A stretch of DNA of 64,000 nucleotides from assembly GCA_963758555.1 (NCBI GenBank), contig CAVWVW010000003.1, forward strand, positions 496,001-560,000, given 5' to 3'. Source of the stretch: CAIUMH01 sp963758555 (GTDB taxonomy: Bacteria; Actinomycetota; Acidimicrobiia; Acidimicrobiales; RAAP-2). Below the pieces are notes generated by a model. That model ran no database searches and was not told the DNA's origin. It saw only the letters and a program-made list of their open reading frames with translations. Within the stretch, counting starts at the first letter, position 1. Every line of letters starts with the position of its first letter. Positions 35,438-42,506 of the stretch are shown one piece after another. The translations under genes were made by a program, and so were the position numbers.

Positions 35438-36160
35438 CTACGTGTGCAGGATCTGGACGCACTCTTGATCCAACACAATCTTGGCAGTGTTGGTTCCGGT
35501 CGTGGGCGTTTGGTTACGGTTGGCGGGCGATGTCTTCGGCTGCTTCTTGTCCAAGCGGCGTCGCCGGTCGGTCTCGAACACCAAGCGGTCCTCGGTGTCA
35601 CCGATTGCGCGGCGTTTCGCCTTGAAGTCTGACCATGATTTTGCGCAGTTCCCGCAGTATCTGCCGTGCGAACGGTTCTTCTCATCGAAGTCCTCCCCAC
35701 AGCAATCACAGCCGGTGCGAGGCATCTCGACGCGCAGAGCTCCACCACAGCTTTGGAAGATCTGGAGAGCGTCTACCGCATAGCCAAGGTGGATGTTGGC
35801 GCCGGCAACATCGGCGGCGCGGAGAGCTTCGTAGCCGGCGATCACCTCGTTCTCGAGTGACTCGGCTGCGAGCTGACGAACGTCTGCCTGTTGGTGGCGA
35901 GCGCGAAGTATCACCGTCGACAGGGTGGGATTGGCGGTGTTCGAGCTAGAAGCGACCAGGCGTGCTCTTGGCGACGAGTAGCCATCCGGCGTCGACTTGA
36001 TCTTGCTCACGCGCTCGACCTCGGAGATGTTCGCTCTGGCTAGCGTTGCCGCCTTCTGTCTCAGCGCGTTTGATGCAAGCGAGCCGTCATCGAGACTTCG
36101 AGCGAGTTCGTGGGCTTCCTTCACCATGCCGGTGACGCGCTGCTCTGAGATTCGACTCAT
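35438..36160 (-). CDS. Hypothetical protein with C-terminal Zn-ribbon
   Basis: 240 residues. The front is helical (VTGMVKEAHELARSLDDG, LRQKAATLARANISEVERV) and the middle holds helices around RHQQADVRQLAAESLENEV. A four-Cys cluster follows: CDCCGEDFDEKNRSHGRYCGNC (C-x2-C...C-x2-C), a Zn-ribbon, then a basic Lys/Arg tail. It looks DNA- or RNA-associated, but no family is recognised. The start overlaps the upstream small gene by four bases. Confidence 0.55.
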   Translation of the reverse strand: MSRISEQRVTGMVKEAHELARSLDDGSLASNALRQKAATLARANISEVERVSKIKSTPDGYSSPRARLVASSSNTANPTLSTVILRARHQQADVRQLAAESLENEVIAGYEALRAADVAGANIHLGYAVDALQIFQSCGGALRVEMPRTGCDCCGEDFDEKNRSHGRYCGNCAKSWSDFKAKRRAIGDTEDRLVFETDRRRRLDKKQPKTSPANRNQTPTTGTNTAKIVLDQECVQILHT

Positions 36161-36384
36161 GTGGACCCCGCCATCGTCTGTGTGATCGCGCCGCACTGAA
36201 TCGCAGCGAGGTTCTCGCACCAGTCGTCGTGGACGACTTGAAATGCGAATGTCCCATCCGGGAGGCGAAATGGAATCCGATGCGCATTGCATCGCTCGCA
36301 ACCACCACCCAAGGGCACATCTTCGGTCTGCTCGAAGAGCTCCTCAAGGTTCACGAGTTCGCGCCTCTCGGATGAGCGGGACAC
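36157..36384 (-). CDS. Small Cys-rich hypothetical protein
   Basis: 75 residues with GGGCERCNAH in the middle and VVHDDWCENLAAIQCG after it, a C-x2-C plus HDD-x-C pattern suggesting a metal site. Its stop overlaps the next start by four bases (36157-36160), and its own start overlaps the end of the 57-residue gene by 34 bases. The same HDD-x-C pattern occurs in that neighbour, so the two may be paralogues. Confidence 0.55.
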   Translation of the reverse strand: MSRSSERRELVNLEELFEQTEDVPLGGGCERCNAHRIPFRLPDGTFAFQVVHDDWCENLAAIQCGAITQTMAGST

Positions 36385-36524
36385 GAATCGTCATGTGCGA
36401 CGGTGAGGATCCAGACGCCGCGGATTTCCTCTATGAGAACCTGTTCGGCATCGCAGTGAGGACAACCGCCGGCGATGCGCTTACCGGCGATCGAGTCGAA
36501 GAACGGACCAAGGGCGTCAGTCAT
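36351..36524 (-). CDS. 57-residue Zn-motif protein coupled to the DUF3631 gene
   Basis: A short gene (57 residues) whose ATG overlaps the DUF3631 stop as TGATG. It reads MTDALGPFFDSIAGKRIAGG then CPHCDAEQ, ending VAHDDSCPAHPRGANS. The C-x2-C and HDD-x-C motifs match the following 75-residue protein, so a metal site is plausible. Coupled start, coding-like composition and a paralogous neighbour support it. Confidence 0.55.
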   Translation of the reverse strand: MTDALGPFFDSIAGKRIAGGCPHCDAEQVLIEEIRGVWILTVAHDDSCPAHPRGANS

Positions 36525-37771
36525 CAAAAGTCCTCCACCACGGCACCGAAGGTGTCGGCAACTTGTGACGTTGTGACCCTTGTGACCTCTTCTAAGCCAG
36601 GCTCTCCCAGAATCCCGACCAAATCAGTCGTATATCTCTTTGAACTCTCTACTACTCCACCCTCCGTAGGGGTCACATATCGAGACCAGTCGTCAGCCAG
36701 GTCGGTCCGTGAATAGCCCTTAGCGGCCCTGTCGCCGACCCGGACGCTTCGTGACTGGATGCCGTACTTTCCCAGCCTGCGACCGAGATTCCTGGCATCA
36801 AGGGCCTTGCCGCGGATGTCCGCCCATGGCGAGAGCTCCATGGTGTTGAGCACGTTGAGGATGTCCTCGGTGAAGAGGTGGTCAGCCTCGGCTTCATCGA
36901 ACACCATCTTGAGGTCGGTCAGAAGCCGGACGCCCATGCTGGGTACGGCTGCCTTAGCAAGGGTCACAAGGGTCACAGCGGCCTCTCGACCACGCTTCGG
37001 CCACACCCCTCCGGCTGCGTCAGCGACGGAGAGCAGTGCCTCCCAGCAGTCGGCAGCTCGATCTTCGATTCCGGGCGGCATCTCCGGCCAGTCACCCAGC
37101 GGAACCTCGTCGGACCACCGCTCGAGGCGCTCACGAAGCTTGTGGCCGTCCGGAGCGTGCAGCCGATGGCGGAAGGGCTCGACGGCCTCGTTGGGTCCGC
37201 GCCGTCTCATGCGAATGACCACCGAGCGCGACATCAGGGTGTCGGGCATGTCGTCGAGGCCCGCCAGGGCGACAGCGCAGTAGGCGGGAAGTTCCTCGGT
37301 CTCGACTGCCTTGCCGCGCACGACGCATCGACCGGCGAAGGCTCCCTTGCGATGGCCGGCGTTGAGCATGCCGCGGATGTCCTCGTTGTCCTTAGCCCGT
37401 GGACCAAAGACGGTGTCGATCTCGTCATAGAGGAGCGTCGGCAGACCGTCCTCGTCGGAGACCTTGCGAAAGAGGTAGGCCGGCGTGGTGTTCACGGCGT
37501 GGACTGGTCTCGGGACGAGGAGCTCAGTGACCTCGAGGGCGCGCGACTTTCCGCTCCCAGGCTCGGGCGACAAGAAAGCGATCCGCGGCGTTGACTCCCA
37601 CGCCTCCATGCGGTGCGTGTGAGCGATCCACAAGACGTGAGCAATGCGAGCCGACTCTGACGGATAGGCCACGAAGCGAGTCAGGAAAGCCTCGACCTCA
37701 GCGAGAAGCTGTGAGCCGTCAATCTCCTCCCACGGAGCCTTCTCGTCGGGATCAAAATCAGGTTCGGTCAT
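36524..37771 (-). CDS. DUF3631 ATPase (primase/helicase-like)
   Basis: 415 residues from ATG 37771. The N-terminal half is a P-loop ATPase: Walker A SPEPGSGKS (69-76) and Walker B LLYDEID (113-119), then sensor-like segments GMLNAGHRKGAFAGRCV. The C-terminal half is DUF3631 (EDRAADCWEALLSVADAAGG, then TEDILNVLN and WADIRGKALDARNLGRRLGKYGI). Such proteins are found in phage and plasmid replication modules, often fused to primase. It is the largest gene of the element's control/replication operon, overlapping both neighbours. It is the best candidate for the element's replication initiator. Confidence 0.8.
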   Translation of the reverse strand: MTEPDFDPDEKAPWEEIDGSQLLAEVEAFLTRFVAYPSESARIAHVLWIAHTHRMEAWESTPRIAFLSPEPGSGKSRALEVTELLVPRPVHAVNTTPAYLFRKVSDEDGLPTLLYDEIDTVFGPRAKDNEDIRGMLNAGHRKGAFAGRCVVRGKAVETEELPAYCAVALAGLDDMPDTLMSRSVVIRMRRRGPNEAVEPFRHRLHAPDGHKLRERLERWSDEVPLGDWPEMPPGIEDRAADCWEALLSVADAAGGVWPKRGREAAVTLVTLAKAAVPSMGVRLLTDLKMVFDEAEADHLFTEDILNVLNTMELSPWADIRGKALDARNLGRRLGKYGIQSRSVRVGDRAAKGYSRTDLADDWSRYVTPTEGGVVESSKRYTTDLVGILGEPGLEEVTRVTTSQVADTFGAVVEDF

Positions 37772-37965
37772 CGCGTGGTACCGCAAGTGTGAGGACCTCG
37801 CATGTCCCGTGCCCAGAGGTCTCCTGGCCAACGAGCAGCGGGTGGTGCTTCCTCTGAGCAGCGCCGACAGGCTTTCGTCGCGATGAGTTCCTCGATGCGC
37901 TCAGCGAGATAGAGGATGTTGTCCTCGGCGGCCGCAAGCCGCTGCTCAACATTGGGTTCGCTCAC
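37768..37965 (-). CDS. Small coiled-coil protein with C-x2-C
   Basis: 65 residues if started at GTG 37965, which overlaps the upstream HTH gene's stop by four bases. It has EQRLAAAEDNILYLAERIEELI (a coiled-coil helix) followed by ACRRCSEEAPPAARWPGD, a single C-x2-C, and a HTC near the end that could complete a metal site. Function is unknown. Its stop overlaps the DUF3631 ATG. A longer ATG start at 38031 is less likely. Confidence 0.5.
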   Translation of the reverse strand: MSEPNVEQRLAAAEDNILYLAERIEELIATKACRRCSEEAPPAARWPGDLWARDMRGPHTCGTTR

Positions 37966-38165
37966 GATGCCGGCTCTGTGCCAGAGGTATTGATCCCATG
38001 CACTTCGCGAGCGAAGGCAATTTTGGAACATCTGTATTGACGGCCCACCCGGAACACGCCCGGAATTTCTCCGGCCTGGGCAAGTCGGTACGCCGTTGAC
38101 AGCCCGATGCCAAGGGCTTCTGCAGCCCAGCTCAGCGGTGCGACGTCATCGGGGAGCGCGGTCAT
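37962..38165 (-). CDS. Helix-turn-helix (excisionase-type) protein
   Basis: 67 residues from ATG 38165: PLSWAAEALGIGLSTAYRLAQAGEIPGVFRVGRQYRCSKIAFAREV is an excisionase/HTH-17 fold with the recognition helix at STAYRLAQ. It overlaps both the XRE gene and the next coiled-coil gene by four bases, so translation is coupled along the operon. It may be a second regulator or an excisionase. Confidence 0.7.
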   Translation of the reverse strand: MTALPDDVAPLSWAAEALGIGLSTAYRLAQAGEIPGVFRVGRQYRCSKIAFAREVHGINTSGTEPAS

Positions 38166-38368
38166 CGTGAGACCAGTTCGGGGAAAAGCTCGGACTCGGG
38201 GCGATCGAGCGCCTTGGAGATCCGTTTCCTCAGCGAGGGCCACGCTTGTTGGTGACCGTTGAGAACGTGGGACAGGGTCCCGGCGGAAATGCCGACCTCT
38301 TCAGCGAGGCGACGTTGGGTGAAACCCTCGATCGCAAGTGCGACCTTGACGGGATGGCTACGGGGCAT
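38162..38368 (-). CDS. XRE-family small repressor
   Basis: 68 residues with a Cro/cI-type HTH: GFTQRRLAEEVGISAGTLSHVLNGHQQAWPSLRKRISKALD. It heads the leftward operon of HTH, DUF3631 and Zn-motif genes, and the dyads 70-110 bp upstream are candidate binding sites. It probably represses or switches the element's early promoter. Confidence 0.8.
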   Translation of the reverse strand: MPRSHPVKVALAIEGFTQRRLAEEVGISAGTLSHVLNGHQQAWPSLRKRISKALDRPESELFPELVSR

Positions 38369-38432
38369 GGCTCCTCCACCCGAATCCCTGGGGATCGGAA
38401 GTGGGGAGGTTTACGGCGGCCTCTCCGTGCCT

Positions 38433-38476
38433 AGCACCATTCGGTGCTTACAGGTCTGTAACAACAACACTGTAAG
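38433..38476. promoter_or_regulatory. Operator cluster between the XRE operon and the rightward gene
   Basis: AGCACC-N4-GGTGCT (38433-38448) is a perfect dyad. It abuts TTACAG-GT-CTGTAA (38448-38461), another perfect dyad, and CTGTAAG recurs at 38470-38476. The cluster lies between divergent transcription units, the usual place of a lysogeny-type switch, so the XRE protein may act here. The assignment is inference. Confidence 0.5.
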
Positions 38477-38515
38477 ATACCTACCAGGAAATTGCAAGCC
38501 CCCGAGGAGGCGGAG

Positions 38516-39044
38516 TTGTCCGACACCGATCTATCGGCCACCCTGGAGCCGAGAGGGCGCGCCGAAATCCCATTTTGGGATCGCTTCGGGTCATCCGAGA
38601 TGGCGCTGCGTTGGGCGAGCGTACACGGAGCGCCTGAGGCCCTTCGTCGACCCCCAGCTTCAAATCGACCTCGCCTGCGTCGGCTGCGGGACACGACTCG
38701 GCTCTGCGGCACCTTGGGCATTTCCAGGCTGCACGGTGGTGGCCTTCTCGAGGGCGACGCGCCGCGGAGAGAGGAAAGGTTCGTATTCACCCCATCCCGG
38801 ATTGAGGGTCGGCTCTGTAGGCGACACGCCACTTGGATTCAATGAAGGTGGCATTGTCCAGATCGAGCACAAGTGCGGCGCCCGTCGCCGCGAGAAGGTT
38901 ACCTACCAATTCACCGCAGAGAGTCTGACCATTGGCTATCTGCGTATCGCTGAGGTGGTTAAGAAGAACCCAGCGCGCCAGCTCCGACTCGGCCAGGGCG
39001 GCGACGTGCCGAGCCTCCGCAAGCTGCGCGATCTCGTCGTATAG
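38516..39044 (+). pseudogene. Hypothetical Cys-motif protein, frameshifted
   Basis: TTG 38516 has GAGGAGG five bases before it and reads MSDTDLSATLEPRGRAEIPF then FWDRFGSSEMALRWASVHG. The second half lies one frame over: RLRPFVDPQLQIDLACVGCG and NEGGIVQIEHKCGARRREKV, a CVGC...CG pair suggesting metal binding, ending at 39044. One extra base near 38625 would join them to ~175 residues. No family is recognised. Confidence 0.4.
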
Positions 39045-39076
39045 CGCGACCGACAGTGCCTCTCTAGGCTGACCCG

Positions 39077-39268
39077 ATGCTCAAGTTCGCCACCGGCCAC
39101 ATCATCGTTGGAGATCATCCGCATCCGATCGCCACTCACTTCGGATATTTGGTCGTTCACATTGTCCCGACCCAACCCAACAGTGCTCTCATCATCGTTC
39201 TGGACATCGTTTTGGCCGCCGCGTCTATCGCTCTCTTGGGACTCTCACTCCTTAAGCATCGAGGTTGA
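39077..39268 (+). CDS. Small single-helix membrane protein
   Basis: 63 residues. The C-terminal half is hydrophobic (LIIVLDIVLAAASIALLGLSLL) and ends KHRG. The front is polar with two His pairs (GDHPHPIATHFG). It follows 32 bp after the previous rightward gene in the element. No family is recognised and it could be non-coding. Confidence 0.35.
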   Translation: MLKFATGHIIVGDHPHPIATHFGYLVVHIVPTQPNSALIIVLDIVLAAASIALLGLSLLKHRG

Positions 39269-39313
39269 GCTCAAAACTTCCAAGCAATTGAACGGCTGTG
39301 AGAGGCTGTCGAG

Positions 39314-39556
39314 ATGAAGCCGCATGATGACAGCGAAGCGCGGCGGATTCTCGTCGTTGCAGGTGGCTTTGTCCTCGGTTTCTTTGTCAGCCTCTTGGCG
39401 GTCGTCTGCGTAGATCCCAACTTTGGGGGCGGTCAATCGCCTAAGTACATGTTTGCGTTTTCTGTGGGTCTCGTCGGCTTTTCCGTTGGTCGCTGGATAA
39501 ATTCGGCTAGAAGCCGTCAGATCGCGAGTGGCGGGGATGAGCACTCAGCTCGGTAG
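39314..39556 (+). CDS. Small two-helix membrane protein
   Basis: 80 residues with hydrophobic stretches ILVVAGGFVLGFFVSLLAVVC and MFAFSVGLVGFSVGRW and a charged tail. It overlaps the integrase 3' end by 12 bases on the opposite strand. No family is recognised. Confidence 0.4.
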   Translation: MKPHDDSEARRILVVAGGFVLGFFVSLLAVVCVDPNFGGGQSPKYMFAFSVGLVGFSVGRWINSARSRQIASGGDEHSAR

Positions 39557-40730
39557 CGCCAACGTCCTGCCGAGAGACGCTGCGAGCTCTTGGTCGCGCT
39601 GCTCCACTACGTCGGCGTAGATCCGAGCGGTGACGCTGGGGTCCCGGTGGCCGTGTCGCTTGGCGACAGTGACGAGATCCCCGCCCGAAGCGAACCCCTG
39701 GGTCACTGAGAAGTGCCGGAGCGAGTGGAGGTGGGCCTTGATGCCCGCCTGCTCGGAGATGCGCAAGAAGAACTTGGTGAGGAGGTCTGGCCGGATCGGC
39801 TCGAGGCCCTGAGGCGACAAGCTGAACATAAAGGCGTCTTCGGCGAGCGGTAGTTCGAGGCTCGCAGCGAGTCGCTCGACATCGTTGCGGTGGGCTCGGA
39901 GAACGGCCAAGGAATCTGGATCGATCGCCACGGATCGCTTCGCGTGGTTCTTGGTGTCCTTCTCGCCCCATCCGCCACCCTTGATCTCGAAGACCGATCG
40001 AGCGATGAGGAGTCGGCATCGCTCCCAATCGAGGTCGGACCAGCGCAGCGCGCAGAGCTCGCCTCTTCTCGCACCTGTGATCGCTGCGAGATAGATCAGG
40101 GTGCCAAGTGTGGGATCGGCGCGGCTGAGCAGCCCTCAGGAGCGTCTGAACGTCCTGCACGCTCGGTGCCGAGACGTCAGGACTACCGACTGGCGGTGGG
40201 GAAGCGCGCCGTGCGACGTTGCGCTCAACGAGATCCCACTTTTCCGCTTGAGCGAGAGCGGCTGACATCAGGGCATGCACGCGCCGGATGGTCGTCGGCT
40301 TGTTGCCCTTGGCGTTCAGCGTGGCGTACAACCGATCGAGGTCCATGGCGTCGAGCTTCGCTAGACGCTTCGATCCGAGCGCCGGCCTGATCGTCTTGTC
40401 GGCGATCCTGCGGTACTCGCGGATGGTGGTGGGGGAGCGTCCGATCGTCTCCGAGTGCTCGAGCCATCGATCGAGCAGTTGACCCACGGTGATCGACTCG
40501 CGTTGTGTAGCCGAAGTTGTAGCCGCGGCGACCATCTTGGCCAGCTCGCTCTCGGCAAGGCGCACGCCGGGACCCGTCGAGCGGTCGGCCTGGGTGGCAA
40601 ATGTCTTCGGGTGGTTACCCGGAGCGCGGACGACCTTCGTGATCTGGATAGGGGTGCCATTCGGGCGCCTGCCTACGTAAACGCGCAGTCGCCACACGCC
40701 CGGAGAGGTCTGAGTCTTGGAACCCTTCAC
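39545..40730 (-). pseudogene. Tyrosine site-specific integrase, frameshifted
   Basis: Phage-type integrase of about 395 residues. The first frame gives the arm-binding N-terminus and core-binding SAM-like domain (ITVGQLLDRWLEHSETIGRSPTTIREYRRIAD...). At about 40130 the family sequence continues in the next frame with ADPTLGTLIYLAAITGARRGELCALRW, then HSLRHF and HGHRDPSVTARIYADV. The catalytic Arg, His-x2-Arg, His and Tyr are all present if one extra base is removed. It lies 56 bp from tRNA-Lys with the arm-type repeats between. If the frameshift is real, the element cannot move itself. Confidence 0.8.
40507..40525. promoter_or_regulatory. GTAGCCG pair inside integrase gene
   Basis: GTAGCCG at 40507-40513 and 40519-40525, 12-bp period, within the integrase coding region. 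It resembles the arm-type pairs at both element ends, but coincidence with the coding sequence is possible. Confidence 0.35.
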
Positions 40731-40740
40731 GCTCTCGATT

Positions 40741-40757
40741 GTAGCCGAAGAGTAGTC
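40741..40757. promoter_or_regulatory. Candidate integrase arm-type site, right end
   Basis: GTAGCCG (40741-40747) and GTAGTC (40752-40757) have the same 11-bp period as the left-end pair at 26181-26198. It lies between the integrase start and the attR core, as an arm site should. Confidence 0.5.
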
Positions 40758-40785
40758 ATTTTCTGGGACTACACCCCGGAAACCC

Positions 40786-40829
40786 GTGCGCCCCTCGGGA
40801 TTCGAACCCGAAACCTGCGGATTAAGAGT
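40786..40829. repeat. Right attachment site (attR) direct repeat
   Basis: 44 bp identical to 26033-26076. It overlaps the tRNA-Lys gene from the anticodon loop to the 3' end, so the element restores an intact tRNA. Confidence 0.9.
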
Positions 40830-40858
40830 CCGTTGCTCTGCCGTTGAGCTAGAGGCGC
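40787..40858 (-). tRNA. tRNA-Lys (CTT)
   Basis: Minus-strand cloverleaf of 72 nt without CCA. The acceptor GCGCCTC pairs with GGGGCGC (one G-T), the anticodon loop is CTCTTAA giving CTT, and the T-arm reads TCGGG-TTCGAAT-CCCGA. It is the attachment target of the element. Confidence 0.95.
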
Positions 40859-40973
40859 GAAGCGAGATTAGTCGACTCCACCAGGGATGGGTAGATGGTG
40901 ATGGTCACCTCGCGCGAGCATCTCGCCTCTGGGGTCCTTCGAGACCGTCGGTACCATCGCTGGTGAAAGGGGT

Positions 40974-41420
40974 GTGATGAGGGGCGAGCAACCGCAAGCA
41001 CGAGCCCTCTTCGTCTACGGCACCCTGCTGTTCCCCTCAGTCGTCGAGCACGTGCTTGGACGTCGTCCTCCAGCCACTCCTGCGATGGTGGAAGGCTTCG
41101 CTGCACGAACGATGAGAGAGGCCACCTACCCCGGGATGGTGACGTCGGCGACCAACTCGGTGCTCGGCGCGCTGCTCGAAGGGCTCACGACCATTGAGCT
41201 CGAGCTGCTGGATACCTATGAGGGCTGGCCCTATGAGCGAGTCGAGATCGAGGCTTCGACGCCTTCAGGCGAACGAATCGGAGCTTCTGCCTACGTCGTC
41301 GACGAGCGTCACGTGAGCGAGAGCGTCTGGGACCGAGACGAGTTCGCTGACCAGCACCTAGAGCAGTTCCTGAGAAGCCTCACCGCTGGTGGGCACTCAG
41401 CTGCTCGTGACGAGATTTGA
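40974..41420 (+). CDS. Gamma-glutamylcyclotransferase/AIG2-like protein
   Basis: 148 residues with the AIG2/GGCT signature LFVYGTLLFPSVVEHVLGR near the front (YGTL substrate loop) and a Glu in LLDTYEGWPYERVEI, the position of the catalytic acid in this family. Such enzymes make 5-oxoproline from gamma-glutamyl amines or act on related cyclic products. The substrate here is unknown. Its 3' end overlaps the convergent dehydrogenase stop by 24 bases. Confidence 0.8.
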   Translation: MMRGEQPQARALFVYGTLLFPSVVEHVLGRRPPATPAMVEGFAARTMREATYPGMVTSATNSVLGALLEGLTTIELELLDTYEGWPYERVEIEASTPSGERIGASAYVVDERHVSESVWDRDEFADQHLEQFLRSLTAGGHSAARDEI

Positions 41421-42344
41421 TGGCGTGCCGCCTCGAAGTGCCTCGAAGGCGCCTGCAAAGGCCAGCGCGCACATCGCTTGGCGCGTCTCGACTGTGGCCG
41501 ATCCGATGTGAGGGAGCAGCACCGTGTGGGGAGCAGCCAACAGGCGAGGGTTGATGTCGGGCTCACCTTGATAGACGTCGAGACCGGCTCCCCAGAGACG
41601 CCCGGCCTCGAGAGCATCGGCAAGCGCTCCCTCGTCAAGCACGGCGCCGCGAGAGGTGTTGACCACCACCGCGGTCGGACGAAGGGCGGCCAGGACCTCT
41701 GCGGAGACCAGCAGCCTGCTCTCTTGGGTGAGTGGCACGTGGATGCTCAGCACGTCAGAGGCTTGAGCGAGCTCCAAGAGCGATGGCGTCCACCCGGCCT
41801 CGTCGGTGGGGTGGCGCGTGTGATGCAAGACCGTCATCTCGAAGCCTCGCGCTCGCTCAGCGACGCGACGAGCGATACGGCCGAAGCCCACCAGCCCGAG
41901 CGTGGCACCGCTCAGGTCGAGGCCCAGGTGCTCGTCGATTGACCAGCCGGTCCAACGACCCGCCCTGAGTGCGGCCTCGGCGTCGCTTGTGCGACGGCGC
42001 GCACCGAGCATCAGAGCCACGGCGACGTCCGCAGTCGACACGTCGAGCACACCAGGGGTGTTGACGACCTTGATGCCCCGCCGACGTGCGGCGGCGAGGT
42101 CGATGTTGTCGAAGCCCACCGCGATGTTGGCCACCACCTTCAGCCGGGGAGCGGCGGCAAAGACCGCGTCGTCGACCCGATCGTTGAGGAGGCAGACGAG
42201 CACCTCGACGTCGTGCACCGCGCTGAGCAGCTCGTCGTGCGCGATGGCGTCGGGCTCGTCGCGGTGGCTCACCTGGTGGCCTTCCAAGGACAGCTGCTCG
42301 AGGGCTCCGGGGACCAGGCGCTGGGTGATGAAGACTCGGGCCAT
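41397..42344 (-). CDS. D-2-hydroxyacid dehydrogenase (glyoxylate reductase-like)
   Basis: 315 residues. It has the N-terminal domain IAVGFDNIDLAAARRRGIKVVNTPGVLDVSTADVAVALML, the NAD-binding LGLVGFGRIARRVAERARG, and the catalytic segment VVNTSRGAVLDEGALADAL, with a HIGSATVETRQAM near the C-terminus containing the catalytic His. ATG 42344 starts MARVFITQRLVPGALE, family-typical. It probably reduces glyoxylate or hydroxypyruvate; exact substrate is unknown. The Liv operon starts 162 bp to the right, divergent. Confidence 0.9.
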   Translation of the reverse strand: MARVFITQRLVPGALEQLSLEGHQVSHRDEPDAIAHDELLSAVHDVEVLVCLLNDRVDDAVFAAAPRLKVVANIAVGFDNIDLAAARRRGIKVVNTPGVLDVSTADVAVALMLGARRRTSDAEAALRAGRWTGWSIDEHLGLDLSGATLGLVGFGRIARRVAERARGFEMTVLHHTRHPTDEAGWTPSLLELAQASDVLSIHVPLTQESRLLVSAEVLAALRPTAVVVNTSRGAVLDEGALADALEAGRLWGAGLDVYQGEPDINPRLLAAPHTVLLPHIGSATVETRQAMCALAFAGAFEALRGGTPSNLVTSS

Positions 42345-42506
42345 GTCCGTTTGATCGTAGGTGTCTCGGCCGAGATCGGTGGTCTTGATGGGCCTTGGCA
42401 GGGTGTGGGGCGGTGAGGACTTGGTCGCCGGAATCGGGGAGGTCCACTGGTATCCTCGCCAGGGTCCACGCTCCGCGCGATCGTTCCGGAGCAGCGAGGG
42501 GAGTAG

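Larger units (their letters stand above)
26033..40829. mobile_element. Integrated element at tRNA-Lys: phage satellite or decayed prophage
   Basis: A 44-bp direct repeat of the tRNA-Lys 3' part flanks about 14.8 kb. The tyrosine integrase gene lies at the right end, directly beside the intact tRNA. Inside are an AlpA-like DNA-binding protein, an XRE repressor with divergent operators, an overlapping operon with a DUF3631 ATPase, a P27-type small terminase and an HK97-type prohead protease. No portal, large terminase, capsid or tail gene is recognisable. phiRv1 and phiRv2 of Mycobacterium tuberculosis are the known small elements of similar logic, but they keep a capsid gene that is missing here. 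Cargo (MarR, PMT-like glycosyltransferase, SnoaL-like protein) fills the left part. Confidence 0.85.

Noticed and set aside
26033..40829. Complete prophage
   Set aside because: No portal, large terminase, major capsid, tail, holin or lysin gene could be recognised on either strand.
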